From: Planctomycetota bacterium
GTDB taxonomy: Bacteria > Planctomycetota > Planctomycetia > Pirellulales > Lacipirellulaceae
Length of the DNA: 35,163 nucleotides
Reading direction: 5' to 3'
Assembly: GCA_022614705.1 (NCBI GenBank)
Contig: JAKEIB010000224.1
Location: 1 to 35,163, forward strand
A model generated the notes under the pieces. It saw nothing but the letters and a program-made list of their open reading frames with translations, was not told the DNA's origin and did not search any database. Below are positions 1 to 8,262 of this stretch, one piece after another (within the stretch, counting starts at the first letter, position 1; each line of letters starts with the position of its first letter). The position numbers and the translations under genes are program-made.

Positions 1-104
1 ACCGTCCGAATAAATCTGCCACATCAAGAAGCTCGCAAACACCTGAATTTAAGGGATTCTCAACGAGTCAATGTGTCAGATTTTTTGCGACGAGCCATAT
101 GTTC

Positions 105-256
105 ACCACAGAGGACACGGAGGACACGGAGAAGGGAAGAAAAATAGTAGTGCAGGAGTGAAGTAGAAAACGAAGCTGCGTTTACTCGCTTCTACTCCAC
201 TGCTCCTCTACTCCACTTTTTTCGTCGTCCTCTGTGACCTCAGTGTCCTCCGTGGT
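105..256. repeat. Large imperfect inverted repeat (dispersed-repeat-like)
   Basis: The 27-nt arms at 105-131 and 230-256 are complementary at 23 of 27 positions. The left arm contains a tandem GAGGACACG unit. A second, weaker pair of arms (about 150-173 and 199-225, GGAGTGAAGTAGAA against TTCTACTCCACTGC) lies inside, so the whole element can fold into one long hairpin. It ends 10 nt beyond the stop codon of the minus-strand DUF1549 gene and could act as its 3' structure. Similar 'accacagaggacacagagg' sequences recur between genes of many bacteria, from memory. I see no gene in 1-265. Confidence 0.75.
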
Positions 257-265
257 AAATCAATC

Positions 266-1915
266 TTACCGCCGGTGTGAAAATTCGGACGAGTTCAACA
301 GCGCCCAAAACAAATCCTCAAACACGGCGGCGCGGTTCTCGCTTGTTTTGCAGAACTGGAGTGCCGTCTTAAGTTCATCCTTGGTTGGTTCGCGCGACAA
401 CGTGCGCAGGTACAATTCCTCGACAAGCAATTCGTCGCTCGGGGCGTCCTCCAGGAGTCGGCCGAGGACTGTCTCGCGATCGATCGCCCGAATGGCTAGG
501 TTAAGTCGGGGACCATTCATCATCGCCAATGCCTGCGGGATCGAGCTGACAACCGTTTCGCGTGGATCGCTCGGATCGTAACCGAACACGGATTCAAACG
601 ACGCTCGGACCGAGTTTCGGCCGAAGCCGCCCATCGCCTCGGGCGGGCGCCCGCGGCGGCCCGAAAAGGCCTCCGGTTCGTCGCTTTCAACGGCCGTAAG
701 GATTGCATTGAAAAGCTGATCGCTGCGCAGCGGCTGGGCGATATTCGCGACGAACGGCGTCCCATCGGTCTCTCGCCGCGGCCGGCTTTCGCGCTGATAG
801 GCCTCCGTCGCGCAGATCACGCGGAACAACCACTTCACATCGTAGCCACTGTCAGCGAAGCTGCGGCTCAAGAATTCGACCGCTTTCGGGGCAGAGGGAG
901 TTCGATCAGGTCCGATGTCGTCGATCGGCTCATAAAAGCCCTCGCCGACCAACTCCGACCACATGCGATTGACGAAGGCCGTGGCGAACCACGGGTTCTC
1001 GGTCATCCAATCGGCGACGGCGCTGCGCCTTTCGGCGTCGAGTGAGCCGAATGGCAACTCGGCCGACGTGAGGAAGAACTTCGGCTGCATCCGCGTGCCG
1101 GGCGCGGCCGGGTCGTTCAGGTCTGGCATGAAGTGTTCCATCTGGCCACGGCGATTCTCGGCATTGGGATTCTGGCGACGTCCGGCCGGGCGGTCGTCGG
1201 CGACCACTTCGAAGCTGCGCCGCGTGGGAGTCACGATCGGCCGCATCGCCAAACGCGGAAAGAACGCAGCGAATTCGTGGAACTGCTCGCGCTTCCAATG
1301 ATCGTACGGATGGTCGTGGCATTGGCAGCATTGAATCTGGATGCCGAGGAAGATGCGCGACATCTCGGCCGCTGTTTCTTCGGTGCGGGCGTCCTGGGCC
1401 GCGTGGATCGCAGTGGCGCCGTTCTCGCGAATGTCGCCGGAGGATGTGATGAATTCCGCGGCGATCTTGCTCCACGGTTCGTTGTCGTTAAATCGTTCGG
1501 TAAGCGCGACGGCTACTGGGTTGGCGACGATCGCCGCGCGGTCTTCTAACTTGCGGTAGAGAATGACATCTCGCCAATAGCGGGCCCAGTTCTGACCGTA
1601 TTGCGGACTTTTCAGAAGCTCGACAACGACCTTTTCGCGCTTGTCCTTGGCCGGGTCGAGCAAGAATGCGGTGACGTGCTCGGGTGACGGAATGTCGCCG
1701 ACAATATCGAGCCACACGCGCCGCAGATAGGTGGCGTCGCTGACAGTCGGCGCCAGCTTGGTTCCCTTCGTGAAAACCTGCTCCGCAATGAGTTGATCGA
1801 CCTGCTCGGCCGTCTGTCCGACGGGCGGCTTGGCGAACGCATGCGCGGTCGCGATGCTGGCGACGACGACTGCCATTCCGACGCCCAGAAATCTGCCGGC
1901 CGGTCGCGGGTTCAT
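266..1915 (-). CDS. Secreted DUF1549/DUF1553-type protein
   Basis: This is a 549-aa exported protein of the family that is greatly expanded in planctomycetes; its biochemical role is not established. The N-terminus has a positively charged stretch and a hydrophobic segment (GVGMAVVVASIATAHAFA), consistent with a signal peptide. The DUF1549 half includes LRRVWLDIVGDIPS and an IQCCQCHDHPYDHW block containing a CxxCH heme-like motif. The C-terminal half (AFVNRMWSELVGEGF, then QALAMMNGPRLN and LYLRTLSREPT) matches DUF1553. The ATG at 1915 is preferred because GAGGG lies 8 nt upstream; the frame stays open to a GTG at 1981 without better support. It is shorter than the usual 700-1000 aa of the family. 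No DUF1501 partner is visible; it could lie left of the window. Confidence 0.88.
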   Translation of the reverse strand: MNPRPAGRFLGVGMAVVVASIATAHAFAKPPVGQTAEQVDQLIAEQVFTKGTKLAPTVSDATYLRRVWLDIVGDIPSPEHVTAFLLDPAKDKREKVVVELLKSPQYGQNWARYWRDVILYRKLEDRAAIVANPVAVALTERFNDNEPWSKIAAEFITSSGDIRENGATAIHAAQDARTEETAAEMSRIFLGIQIQCCQCHDHPYDHWKREQFHEFAAFFPRLAMRPIVTPTRRSFEVVADDRPAGRRQNPNAENRRGQMEHFMPDLNDPAAPGTRMQPKFFLTSAELPFGSLDAERRSAVADWMTENPWFATAFVNRMWSELVGEGFYEPIDDIGPDRTPSAPKAVEFLSRSFADSGYDVKWLFRVICATEAYQRESRPRRETDGTPFVANIAQPLRSDQLFNAILTAVESDEPEAFSGRRGRPPEAMGGFGRNSVRASFESVFGYDPSDPRETVVSSIPQALAMMNGPRLNLAIRAIDRETVLGRLLEDAPSDELLVEELYLRTLSREPTKDELKTALQFCKTSENRAAVFEDLFWALLNSSEFSHRR

Positions 1916-2078
1916 CCTTCTGGCCCTCATATTTGGTACAATGCTCAAGTCGAGCCACCGCTCGCCGCAAGCATATCGCACGATACATTCTAGCTAAACC
2001 CCGCCCAGGGGCGATGGTTTCGCTGCTCAAGCAGCCCGAACGGCGCGAACTTGGACCGTGGAAAACCAGGAGATTCGC

Positions 2079-2483
2079 ATGATCCGCATTGCTAAGACAA
2101 ACGGTGTCGTCCGGCTGCCGAAGGCCAAGAATGTGCTTGGCGGCAAGCTGGACGTGTGCTCGAAGTCGCCGATGACCGGCTTTTTCCGCGATGGTTGCTG
2201 TAACACGGGACCGGAGGACGTCGGCTCGCACACTGTGTGCGTCGCGTTGACGGCCGAGTTTCTGGAGTTTTCCAAATCGGTCGGCAATGATCTTTCCACC
2301 CCGAATCTGCAATGGGGCTTTCCAGGGCTGAAACCGGGCAATCGGTGGTGCCTTTGCGCGCCGCGCTGGCAGGAGGCGCTCGATGCCGGCGCCGCGCCGC
2401 AGGTGATCCTGGCTGCGACGCATGAGGGAGCGCTCGCGTATTGCGAGCTCGAAGACCTCAAGGCGCACGCGATTGACAGGTAA
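2079..2483 (+). CDS. DUF2237 family protein
   Basis: This 134-aa protein of unknown function matches the DUF2237 family as I remember it. The core is well conserved: NVLGGKLDVCSKSPMTGF, then FRDGCCNTGPEDVGSHTVC, EFLEFSKSVGNDLSTP, and GFPGLKPGNRWCLCAPRW. Several conserved cysteines and the length are typical. The ATG at 2079 is chosen because AGGAG at 2068-2072 sits 6 nt before it; an upstream in-frame GTG at 2058 lacks a ribosome binding site. It stands alone, divergent from the DUF1549 gene and convergent with metG. The reaction is unknown. Confidence 0.9.
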   Translation: MIRIAKTNGVVRLPKAKNVLGGKLDVCSKSPMTGFFRDGCCNTGPEDVGSHTVCVALTAEFLEFSKSVGNDLSTPNLQWGFPGLKPGNRWCLCAPRWQEALDAGAAPQVILAATHEGALAYCELEDLKAHAIDR

Positions 2484-2583
2484 TGCCAAATTAAATTACA
2501 AGTGCGCAAAATAGCCGCGACCCCAACGGGTCGCTGGTCCGTGCCCGCGAGCTATTAGCTCGCGGCTGGTTCTCGATTCGAAA

Positions 2584-4653
2584 TCAATGCACGCGTTGGC
2601 CGGGGACAGCGCCTTCGTCGACGGTGATGACGAACACCTCGGCTGCGTCGGGGCCCGCCGCGCAGACCATGCCTTCGCTGGTACCAAATTTCATTTTGCG
2701 CGGGGCCAGGTTGGCGACGCAGACCACCAACCGGCCGACCAGGTCTTCCGGCTTGTACGCTTCCTTAATGCCGGCAAAGACCGTCTTCGTGGCTCCGCCG
2801 CCGAGGCTCAGCGTGAGCTTCAAGAGCTTCTTGGCCTCGGGCACGTCTTCGGCAGCGATAACGCGGACGACGCGCAGGTCGACTTTGGCGAAGTCGTCGA
2901 TCGTGCACTCGGGCGCGAGCGGCTCGGCGGCGAGGGCGTCTCCGGTATCGTTCCATTGAGAGGCTTGCGCACTGGCAGGCATGGTCGCTGAAGCGACCTC
3001 GCCGTCGGCGGGCGTTACGGCAGTTTTTTTGCTTTCTTCGATCATGGCGTGAACGTCCTTTTCTTCGATGCGGCGGAGCATGTGGGTGAACTTGGCGACC
3101 CGTGTGCCGACGAGCGGTGATTGCGACTGCTCCCAGCGATCAATCGGATCGTGGAGCAAGTCACCGGTTTGCTTTGCCAAGCGCGGCAGTACGGGTGACA
3201 AGTACACAACGATCTGGCGGAACAGATTGAGCGCGACGGTGCACACATCTTGCAGCTCGCGCGCTTTGGACGGCTCTTTGCGAAGGTCCCACGGGCGGCG
3301 CTCTTCAACATAGGGATTCGCCTGGTCGGCTAGTGCCATGATGAGCCGCATGGCCTTGCTGTAATCCGTAGTTTCGTAGGCGTCGCGAATTTCGTCGCCC
3401 GCTTTGGTGCCGGCGGCGAACAGGCCGCCGTCGTCGGGGTACTTGGCCGAGAGGCCGGTTGATTCAACAAACTTCGCGGTGCGGCTCGCCAAATTGACGA
3501 CTTTGTTCACCAGGTCGGTGTTCACCTTGGCGACGAACTCCTCGGCCGACAGATCAAAATCTTCGACGCGCGACGAGAGCTTCGCCGCGTAAAAGTAGCG
3601 CAGCAAGCTCGGATCGAGATGTTTCAAGTAGGTTCGGGCGGCGACAAAACCGCCCTTGCTCTTTGACATCTTTTCGCCACCGACGGTGAGGAAGCCATGG
3701 ACGTGGATTTTCGCCGGCAGAGTGAAACCGGCCGTCTTCAGCATGCCGGGCCAGAACAGCGTGTGGAAATACGTAATGTCCTTGCCGATGAAATGGTGGA
3801 TTTCGCAATCCGGCGCTCCCCACCAGTCGTCGAACCGTGCGCCTGTTCGGTCGCACCATTGCTTGGTGGAGGCCATGTAGCCGATCGGCGCGTCGAACCA
3901 CACGTACCAGTAGTTGCCGGGACTATCGGGAATTCCGAAACCGAAGTACGGCGCGGGACGCGAAATGTCCCAATCGCGGAGCGGCTCACCCAGGAAGTGG
4001 CCCTTCACGTAGTTGGCGATCTCCGGCTGCAGGTGCTGGCCCGATTGCGTCCAGTCCTCCAAGAAGCCGTGCAGTTTCTCCAGTTCGATAAACAAGTGCG
4101 GCGACGAGCGGACCTCGGGCGTGGCGCCGCTCAGCGTGCTCCGCGGGGCGATCAGCTCGGTCGGGCTATAGTGATGACCACACTTGCTGCAGTTATCGCC
4201 AGGCTGATCGGGTGATTTGCACTTCGGACAAGTGCCTCGCACGAACCGATCAGCGAGAAACGTGCCCGCTTGTGGGTCGTAGAGCTGTTCGACATCGCGC
4301 TCCTTAACTAGCTTAGCCTTACGGATCGCGCGCCAGAACTCGTGGCACAGGGCCCGGTTTTCCGCGCTGTGCGTGCTGCCGAAGTTGTCGAACTGGATGT
4401 CGAAGCCGGCTAGGTCGCGTTCGTGGGCAGCCTGCACTTCGGCGATAAGCTCCTCTTCGCTGCGGCCTTCTTGGCGAGCGCGGATCATCGTGGCCGTGCC
4501 GTGCGTGTCGTCGGCGCACATGTACACGCATTGGTTGCCGATGAGCCGCTGGAAGCGCGCCCAGACATCGGCCTGTACTGCCTCGAGCAGATATCCAATG
4601 TGGATATCCGTGTTGATATAGGGCAGGGCGGAGGTGACGAGGATGCGTCGCAC
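2584..4653 (-). CDS. metG: Methionyl-tRNA synthetase
   Basis: This 689-aa class I aminoacyl-tRNA synthetase charges tRNA-Met with methionine in the cytoplasm. The Rossmann-fold signature appears as HIGY at residues 18-21 (ALPYINTDIHIGYLLE), a variant of HIGH. KMSKS is at about 327-331. A zinc knuckle with Cys142, Cys145, Cys155 and Cys158 lies in the connective-peptide region, as in the E. coli-type enzyme. The anticodon-binding helical domain follows. The last 105 or so residues form an OB-fold tRNA-binding domain (DLRVVRVIAAEDVPEAKKLL, NLAPRKMKFGTSEGM), which usually supports dimerisation. The start is a GTG at 4653 with no strong Shine-Dalgarno; no upstream alternative fits better. It is transcribed alone. 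Confidence 0.97.
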   Translation of the reverse strand: MRRILVTSALPYINTDIHIGYLLEAVQADVWARFQRLIGNQCVYMCADDTHGTATMIRARQEGRSEEELIAEVQAAHERDLAGFDIQFDNFGSTHSAENRALCHEFWRAIRKAKLVKERDVEQLYDPQAGTFLADRFVRGTCPKCKSPDQPGDNCSKCGHHYSPTELIAPRSTLSGATPEVRSSPHLFIELEKLHGFLEDWTQSGQHLQPEIANYVKGHFLGEPLRDWDISRPAPYFGFGIPDSPGNYWYVWFDAPIGYMASTKQWCDRTGARFDDWWGAPDCEIHHFIGKDITYFHTLFWPGMLKTAGFTLPAKIHVHGFLTVGGEKMSKSKGGFVAARTYLKHLDPSLLRYFYAAKLSSRVEDFDLSAEEFVAKVNTDLVNKVVNLASRTAKFVESTGLSAKYPDDGGLFAAGTKAGDEIRDAYETTDYSKAMRLIMALADQANPYVEERRPWDLRKEPSKARELQDVCTVALNLFRQIVVYLSPVLPRLAKQTGDLLHDPIDRWEQSQSPLVGTRVAKFTHMLRRIEEKDVHAMIEESKKTAVTPADGEVASATMPASAQASQWNDTGDALAAEPLAPECTIDDFAKVDLRVVRVIAAEDVPEAKKLLKLTLSLGGGATKTVFAGIKEAYKPEDLVGRLVVCVANLAPRKMKFGTSEGMVCAAGPDAAEVFVITVDEGAVPGQRVH

Positions 4654-5105
4654 AGGGCAGTTGATGCGGGTCGGGCTTAGCCAAACCGCAAGCGGTTAAT
4701 GGAGCGATGGATGGGAATTCGCGCCGTAAGTGCCACAGCTAGCAGTGCTGGCGGAGGGCACGTTGGACGGCGACATTGTAGCCGGGGTAGCAAATCTTCG
4801 GGAGAGCGCGCCCGCATGCGGCTGGTCAAGCTGATCTTGTAACTTTTTCGCCGGTCGGGGACATTGCGGCCCACGGCGACGGAATTCCCGCAGAAGTATC
4901 CGACGCCTATCACCACCCATTGGTTCGCTCACCACGATTTGCCCGGATCGCAACTGACATCGCCACCGCGGCGCGCCCACGATCGGCAAGATGCTGATCG
5001 CTGAACAGCCGCGACTGACGACAATCCAGGCGACAACGTGACGCCGACGCGGCGCAAAGAACTCGCCGCTTCGGCACGACGACCACCAATCCAAGGAGGG
5101 AACGG
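4654..5105. other. Intergenic region, metG to thioredoxin-protease gene
   Basis: This 450-nt gap lies between the divergent metG and the thioredoxin-protease gene. Open frames on the minus strand (4677-4916, 4696-5208) have no recognisable protein and no ribosome binding site. The only clear signal is the Shine-Dalgarno AAGGAGGG at 5093-5100 serving the gene at 5106. A possible imperfect hairpin (GTGCCACAGCTAGCAG, 4728 onward) is too weak to name. I found no convincing promoter. Confidence 0.6.
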
Positions 5106-6599
5106 ATGGTCCGATTCGCGGCAACCGCGCTCGCGCTCGCGGCAACACTGCACGGCATCTCAGCCTGTGGCAGCGAGCTCGTTCTGTTGGATTTCTGGTC
5201 GCCGACATGCGGCCCCTGCATGCAGATGAAGCCCACGGTAGAAGCGTTTATCAACGCCCGCTACCCAATTCGGCAGGTCGACGTGTCGCGCGAGTCGGAA
5301 CTGGCGCAGCAATACCGCGTCACCGGCGTACCCTGCTTCGTAATGCTCGTCGATGGGCAGGAAGTCGATCGCGTGGTGGGCGCCACGTCGAGCGAGCGAC
5401 TGCAACAGATGTTCGCCCGTGCGAAGGAAATTGTCGCCGCACAGAGGCCAAAGGTTGTTACACAATCGCCGGATAACCAGCCAGCGCCACGGGCGACACA
5501 GGAGCAAGGCAGCTGGGGCGGGGTCGGGGCGTTCGACAAGCTCAGCCGAGCGGACGACCCGGCTCGCCCGGCCGCTGAACCCGTGTCGGCGCAGGGACCG
5601 CAAGTTGATACGACGGAGCAAGACGCCGCTTGGACCCATCAATTCGATAGCAAGCTGCTCACGTCGTCAGTTCGTTTGCGTGTGGAGGACGAGAAAGGCC
5701 TGTCGCATGGCACGGGCACGATCATCGATGCGCGCGAGGGCGAAGCGCTCGTCATTACCTGCGGCCACTTGTTTCGCGAATCCAAGGGCAAGGGGCCGGT
5801 AGGCGTTGAATTGTTTGAAGCCGGCCCGCAGGGCGTGCAAGTCGTCGAAAGCGTGTCGGGGCAAGTGATCAGCTACGACCTGGAGCGCGACGTTGCGCTC
5901 GTGAGCATTCGACCTAGTCATCCTGTGTGCGTGGCGCCGGTGGCCCCGCCACGGACGCAAATTACGCGCGGCGATCGCGCTGCCAGCGTCGGTTGCAGCA
6001 ACGGCCAGGACCCCACGATCCTGGCCACGCGCGTCACGTGGCTCGACCGTTACCAAGGTCCCCCCAACGTCGAAACGAGCGGCGCGCCGGTCGTCGGCCG
6101 CAGCGGCGGCGGATTGTTTAACGAAGAGGGACAGCTCATGGGCATCTGCTTTGCCGCAGACTACGAAGGCAACAAGGGGCTGTATGCCGGGCTGGAATCG
6201 ATCCACGACGAGTTGAAACGCCTTGGGCTGCATGAAATCTACGCGAAGCCCGACGCCGGCACTGTGGCGGACGGTGTCGCGGATGACTTCGGCCCGGTCG
6301 CGGACCCGATCGTCCGCGGGCAAGTGGCAGAAGACGTGACGCCGGCTCCGCCAGCGGCGGCGATTGCTATTGCTCCCCAGGGCAACAATGCGGCTGCCCC
6401 AGAGAACTTAAGTGCCACCGAGCAAGCTGCGTTGGAAGAGATTGTAAGCCGCGCGGCCACGCATGAAGTCGTGTGCATCATTCGGCCGAAAGAGCCGGGC
6501 GGCCAGAGCGAAGTAATCACGCTCGACAAAGTATCGGCCGAATTCGTCCAGGCGCTGGCGGCCCGGAAACGCGAAGTGCAGACGCCTGCAATTCGCTAG
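5106..6599 (+). CDS. Secreted thioredoxin-trypsin-like serine protease fusion
   Basis: This 497-aa protein joins two periplasmic folds. Residues 1-20 form a signal peptide (FAATALALAATLHGISA). Residues 25-110 are thioredoxin-like: the redox motif WSPTCGPC has Cys35 and Cys38, and the cis-proline is Pro76 (VTGVPCF). After a Pro/Gln-rich linker (115-175), residues 183-375 resemble a trypsin-type protease. His221 (TCGHLF), Asp262 (LERDVALV) and Ser333 (GRSGGGLFN) make a complete triad in the right order. The C-terminal 100 residues contain an Ala-rich linker and a short conserved-looking end. A strong Shine-Dalgarno (AAGGAGGG, 5 nt spacing) fixes the start at 5106. The substrate is unknown. Redox control of proteolysis, or shared handling of misfolded secreted proteins, are guesses. 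Confidence 0.88.
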   Translation: MVRFAATALALAATLHGISACGSELVLLDFWSPTCGPCMQMKPTVEAFINARYPIRQVDVSRESELAQQYRVTGVPCFVMLVDGQEVDRVVGATSSERLQQMFARAKEIVAAQRPKVVTQSPDNQPAPRATQEQGSWGGVGAFDKLSRADDPARPAAEPVSAQGPQVDTTEQDAAWTHQFDSKLLTSSVRLRVEDEKGLSHGTGTIIDAREGEALVITCGHLFRESKGKGPVGVELFEAGPQGVQVVESVSGQVISYDLERDVALVSIRPSHPVCVAPVAPPRTQITRGDRAASVGCSNGQDPTILATRVTWLDRYQGPPNVETSGAPVVGRSGGGLFNEEGQLMGICFAADYEGNKGLYAGLESIHDELKRLGLHEIYAKPDAGTVADGVADDFGPVADPIVRGQVAEDVTPAPPAAAIAIAPQGNNAAAPENLSATEQAALEEIVSRAATHEVVCIIRPKEPGGQSEVITLDKVSAEFVQALAARKREVQTPAIR

Positions 6600-6749
6600 G
6601 GCGTTTACAGCAGAATTCAAACAGCCGCCGTTACAATCGTTATTAAACGATTTCACGGTCATGGTTCTGGCCAATGGCGGGCCGAGGCTGACGTAGAATT
6701 CAAGTGTCGTTCCACATCAAAACAAAATACGCAACAGCGGTCAGAAACC

Positions 6750-6884
6750 ATGATTTGGTACATCGCGGTCGTGGCAGTTTTGAACCTTGGTTTGGGATAT
6801 GCGCTCGCCGTTCTGCTCGGGCGTGGGCAAGTTGTTTTGGCGACGGGTGACGCGTCGGAATCTGTCGAGCCGGCTGAGTTTTAG
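6750..6884 (+). CDS. Possible 44-aa single-span membrane peptide
   Basis: An ATG at 6750 opens a 44-codon frame ending in TAG at 6882-6884. The product starts MIWYIAVVAVLNLGLGYALAV, a clean transmembrane helix of about 22 residues. A basic turn (GRGQ) and an acidic tail (GDASESVEPAEF) follow. The organisation resembles the N-terminal anchor of some planctomycete signalling proteins, by recollection, so it could be a free-standing small protein or a remnant of a longer one. No strong Shine-Dalgarno precedes it. A minus-strand open frame overlaps the same stretch but looks random. The case rests on hydrophobic pattern alone. Confidence 0.4.
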   Translation: MIWYIAVVAVLNLGLGYALAVLLGRGQVVLATGDASESVEPAEF

Positions 6885-6902
6885 CAGCTTCTGACACAGT
6901 AG

Positions 6903-6988
6903 TTAAACCGCCAAGGACGCCAAGTTTGAAGAGAAGAAACTTTGGCTTTGCCGACGATCTTTGCGACTTGGCGTTCTTGGCGGTTCAA
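6903..6988. repeat. 86-bp inverted repeat between genes
   Basis: Arms at 6903-6924 and 6967-6988 are complementary at 20 of 22 positions (TTAAACCGCCAAGGACGCCA against its inverse), with a 42-nt loop. The left arm itself has two GCCAAG units. Sequences like AACCGCCAAGGACGCCAAG are widespread dispersed repeats in several phyla, from memory. It sits just downstream of the minus-strand RidA-family gene (stop at 7002), the same placement as the 105-256 element relative to its gene. It may be a mobile palindrome or an RNA 3' hairpin. The rest of 6600-7001 holds only a short AATCGTT/AACGATT hairpin at 6635-6652. Confidence 0.75.
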
Positions 6989-7001
6989 TTTGTTAGGCGA
7001 T

Positions 7002-7472
7002 CTAGGCCTGTTCTTCCAACTCGAAGATCGCTTCTATCTCGACCGCCCAACCCGCGGGTAACGACGCAACGCCCATTGCACTGCGAGCGCCCACGCCTGC
7101 TTCGGGACCGAAGACGTCGTGTATCAGCTCGCTGAAGCCGTTGATCACGGCTGGATGATCCTTAAAGTCGGGCGTGGCGTTGACGAAGCCGGTGGTCTTA
7201 ACGATGCGGCGGACCGCGTCGAGGCTGCCGAAATGCTGTCGCAGAGACGCGAGAATTGCCAAGCCGGTGCGTCGAGACGCGTCATAGCCGGTTTCCTTCT
7301 GCAGGTTGTCGCCAAGCTTGCCGCAAACTGCCGTGCCATCGACGCCGACGGGACCGTGGCCCGAAAGGTAGGCCATGCCGCCGGCGACTAAAACGGGCCG
7401 ATAGACACCGAGCGATCGTCCCGCCTGCGGCAGTTCAAGCTTCAGTTCCTTGAGACGCGCTTCGTGACTCAT
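7002..7472 (-). CDS. RidA/YjgF-family protein
   Basis: This 156-aa protein resembles the longer RidA-like branch (YjgF_endoribonc type), in which many members remove reactive enamine or imine intermediates or have unknown roles. Visible blocks are LVAGGMAYLSGHGPV near the N-terminus, GYDASRRTGLAILASL in the middle and GARSAMGVASLPAGWAVEIEAIFE at the C-terminus. The ATG at 7472 follows a good GGAGGAAAG site; the open frame extends to 7544 but would overlap hisI. The gene lies 37 nt downstream of hisI on the same strand, so the two are probably cotranscribed. Which substrate it acts on cannot be read from the sequence. Confidence 0.88.
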   Translation of the reverse strand: MSHEARLKELKLELPQAGRSLGVYRPVLVAGGMAYLSGHGPVGVDGTAVCGKLGDNLQKETGYDASRRTGLAILASLRQHFGSLDAVRRIVKTTGFVNATPDFKDHPAVINGFSELIHDVFGPEAGVGARSAMGVASLPAGWAVEIEAIFELEEQA

Positions 7473-7509
7473 GGATTCTTTCCTCCACGGCGACTGTAGC
7501 TGGCCTCTA

Positions 7510-7917
7510 TCAGGCCGGCTTTCCGGTCTGCCTATACACTTCACTCGGATCGAACACGCGATCAGCCACCGCCTTCAAACCATCCGGCGTCACCTGACGG
7601 AAAAAGCAGGACCGATAGCCTTCGTGGCAGGCGGCGCCCCCGACCTGCTCCACTTTCAGCAGCACGGCGTCGCCATCGCAGTCGACGAACACCTCGCGGA
7701 CATGTTGAATGTTACCGCTCTCTTCGCCCTTGCGCCACAAATGCCCACGACTCCGGCTAAAGTATACGGCCCGCCCGGTCCGAAGAGTTTCATCCCACGC
7801 TTCGCGATTCATGTGCGCGACCATTAAGACCTCACCCGTGGCGGCGTCCTGGGCAATGGCCGTGATCAGGTCCGTCGGACCGTTGAATGCCGGCAGGTTG
7901 GGATTCGTGGCGCTCAA
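7510..7917 (-). CDS. hisI: Phosphoribosyl-AMP cyclohydrolase
   Basis: This 135-aa protein catalyses the third step of histidine biosynthesis, opening the purine ring of phosphoribosyl-AMP. Signature segments are VLMVAHMNREAWDETL, GRAVYFSRSRGHLWRKGEES, the metal-binding DCDGD, and GGAACHEGYRSCFFR with its zinc-type cysteines. It carries only the HisI domain and no HisE fusion. The first codon appears to be TTG at 7917, with a purine-rich but weak AAAGAAA upstream; the next Met is too far inside the conserved core. It leads a probable two-gene unit with the RidA-family gene. No other his gene is in the window. Confidence 0.95.
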   Translation of the reverse strand: MSATNPNLPAFNGPTDLITAIAQDAATGEVLMVAHMNREAWDETLRTGRAVYFSRSRGHLWRKGEESGNIQHVREVFVDCDGDAVLLKVEQVGGAACHEGYRSCFFRQVTPDGLKAVADRVFDPSEVYRQTGKPA

Positions 7918-8262
7918 TTCGTTTCTTTTTGTTTGTCGGCGATTGGACGAGCGGTTCAGACTAGCGTCAGCATAGCGGGAGTGCGACCGCGTATCCAGCC
8001 GTCACGCGCGGCGCGCTACAATCGGCACCGCCCCCACCGCCGCGCTCATCGGATTTGATGAACGGCCCGCGTTTCCGTCATGCGCGCCGCAACTGTTGAA
8101 AAGCTTGCCGAGTGGACGATCGGCAACGGTCGGACGGATGGCGTAGAGCTTATCCTTTGCGGGCAGTTTGAGACGCGAGTGCCAGGACGCCGATGGGAAA
8201 GAGGACGGACCGCCAAAAGCGCAGGAGGCACGCCAGCTCACTCGCTTGATGCAGGAGACAGC

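Noticed and set aside
4677..5208. Minus-strand frames between metG and the thioredoxin-protease gene
   Set aside because: They are Arg/Ser-rich, lack ribosome binding sites and partly lie antisense to the strong Shine-Dalgarno and signal peptide of the plus-strand gene.
8080..8262. N-terminal extension of the glycosyltransferase
   Set aside because: The 61 extra residues have no family similarity. A well-spaced AGGAG precedes the GTG at 8263, directly before the conserved first strand.
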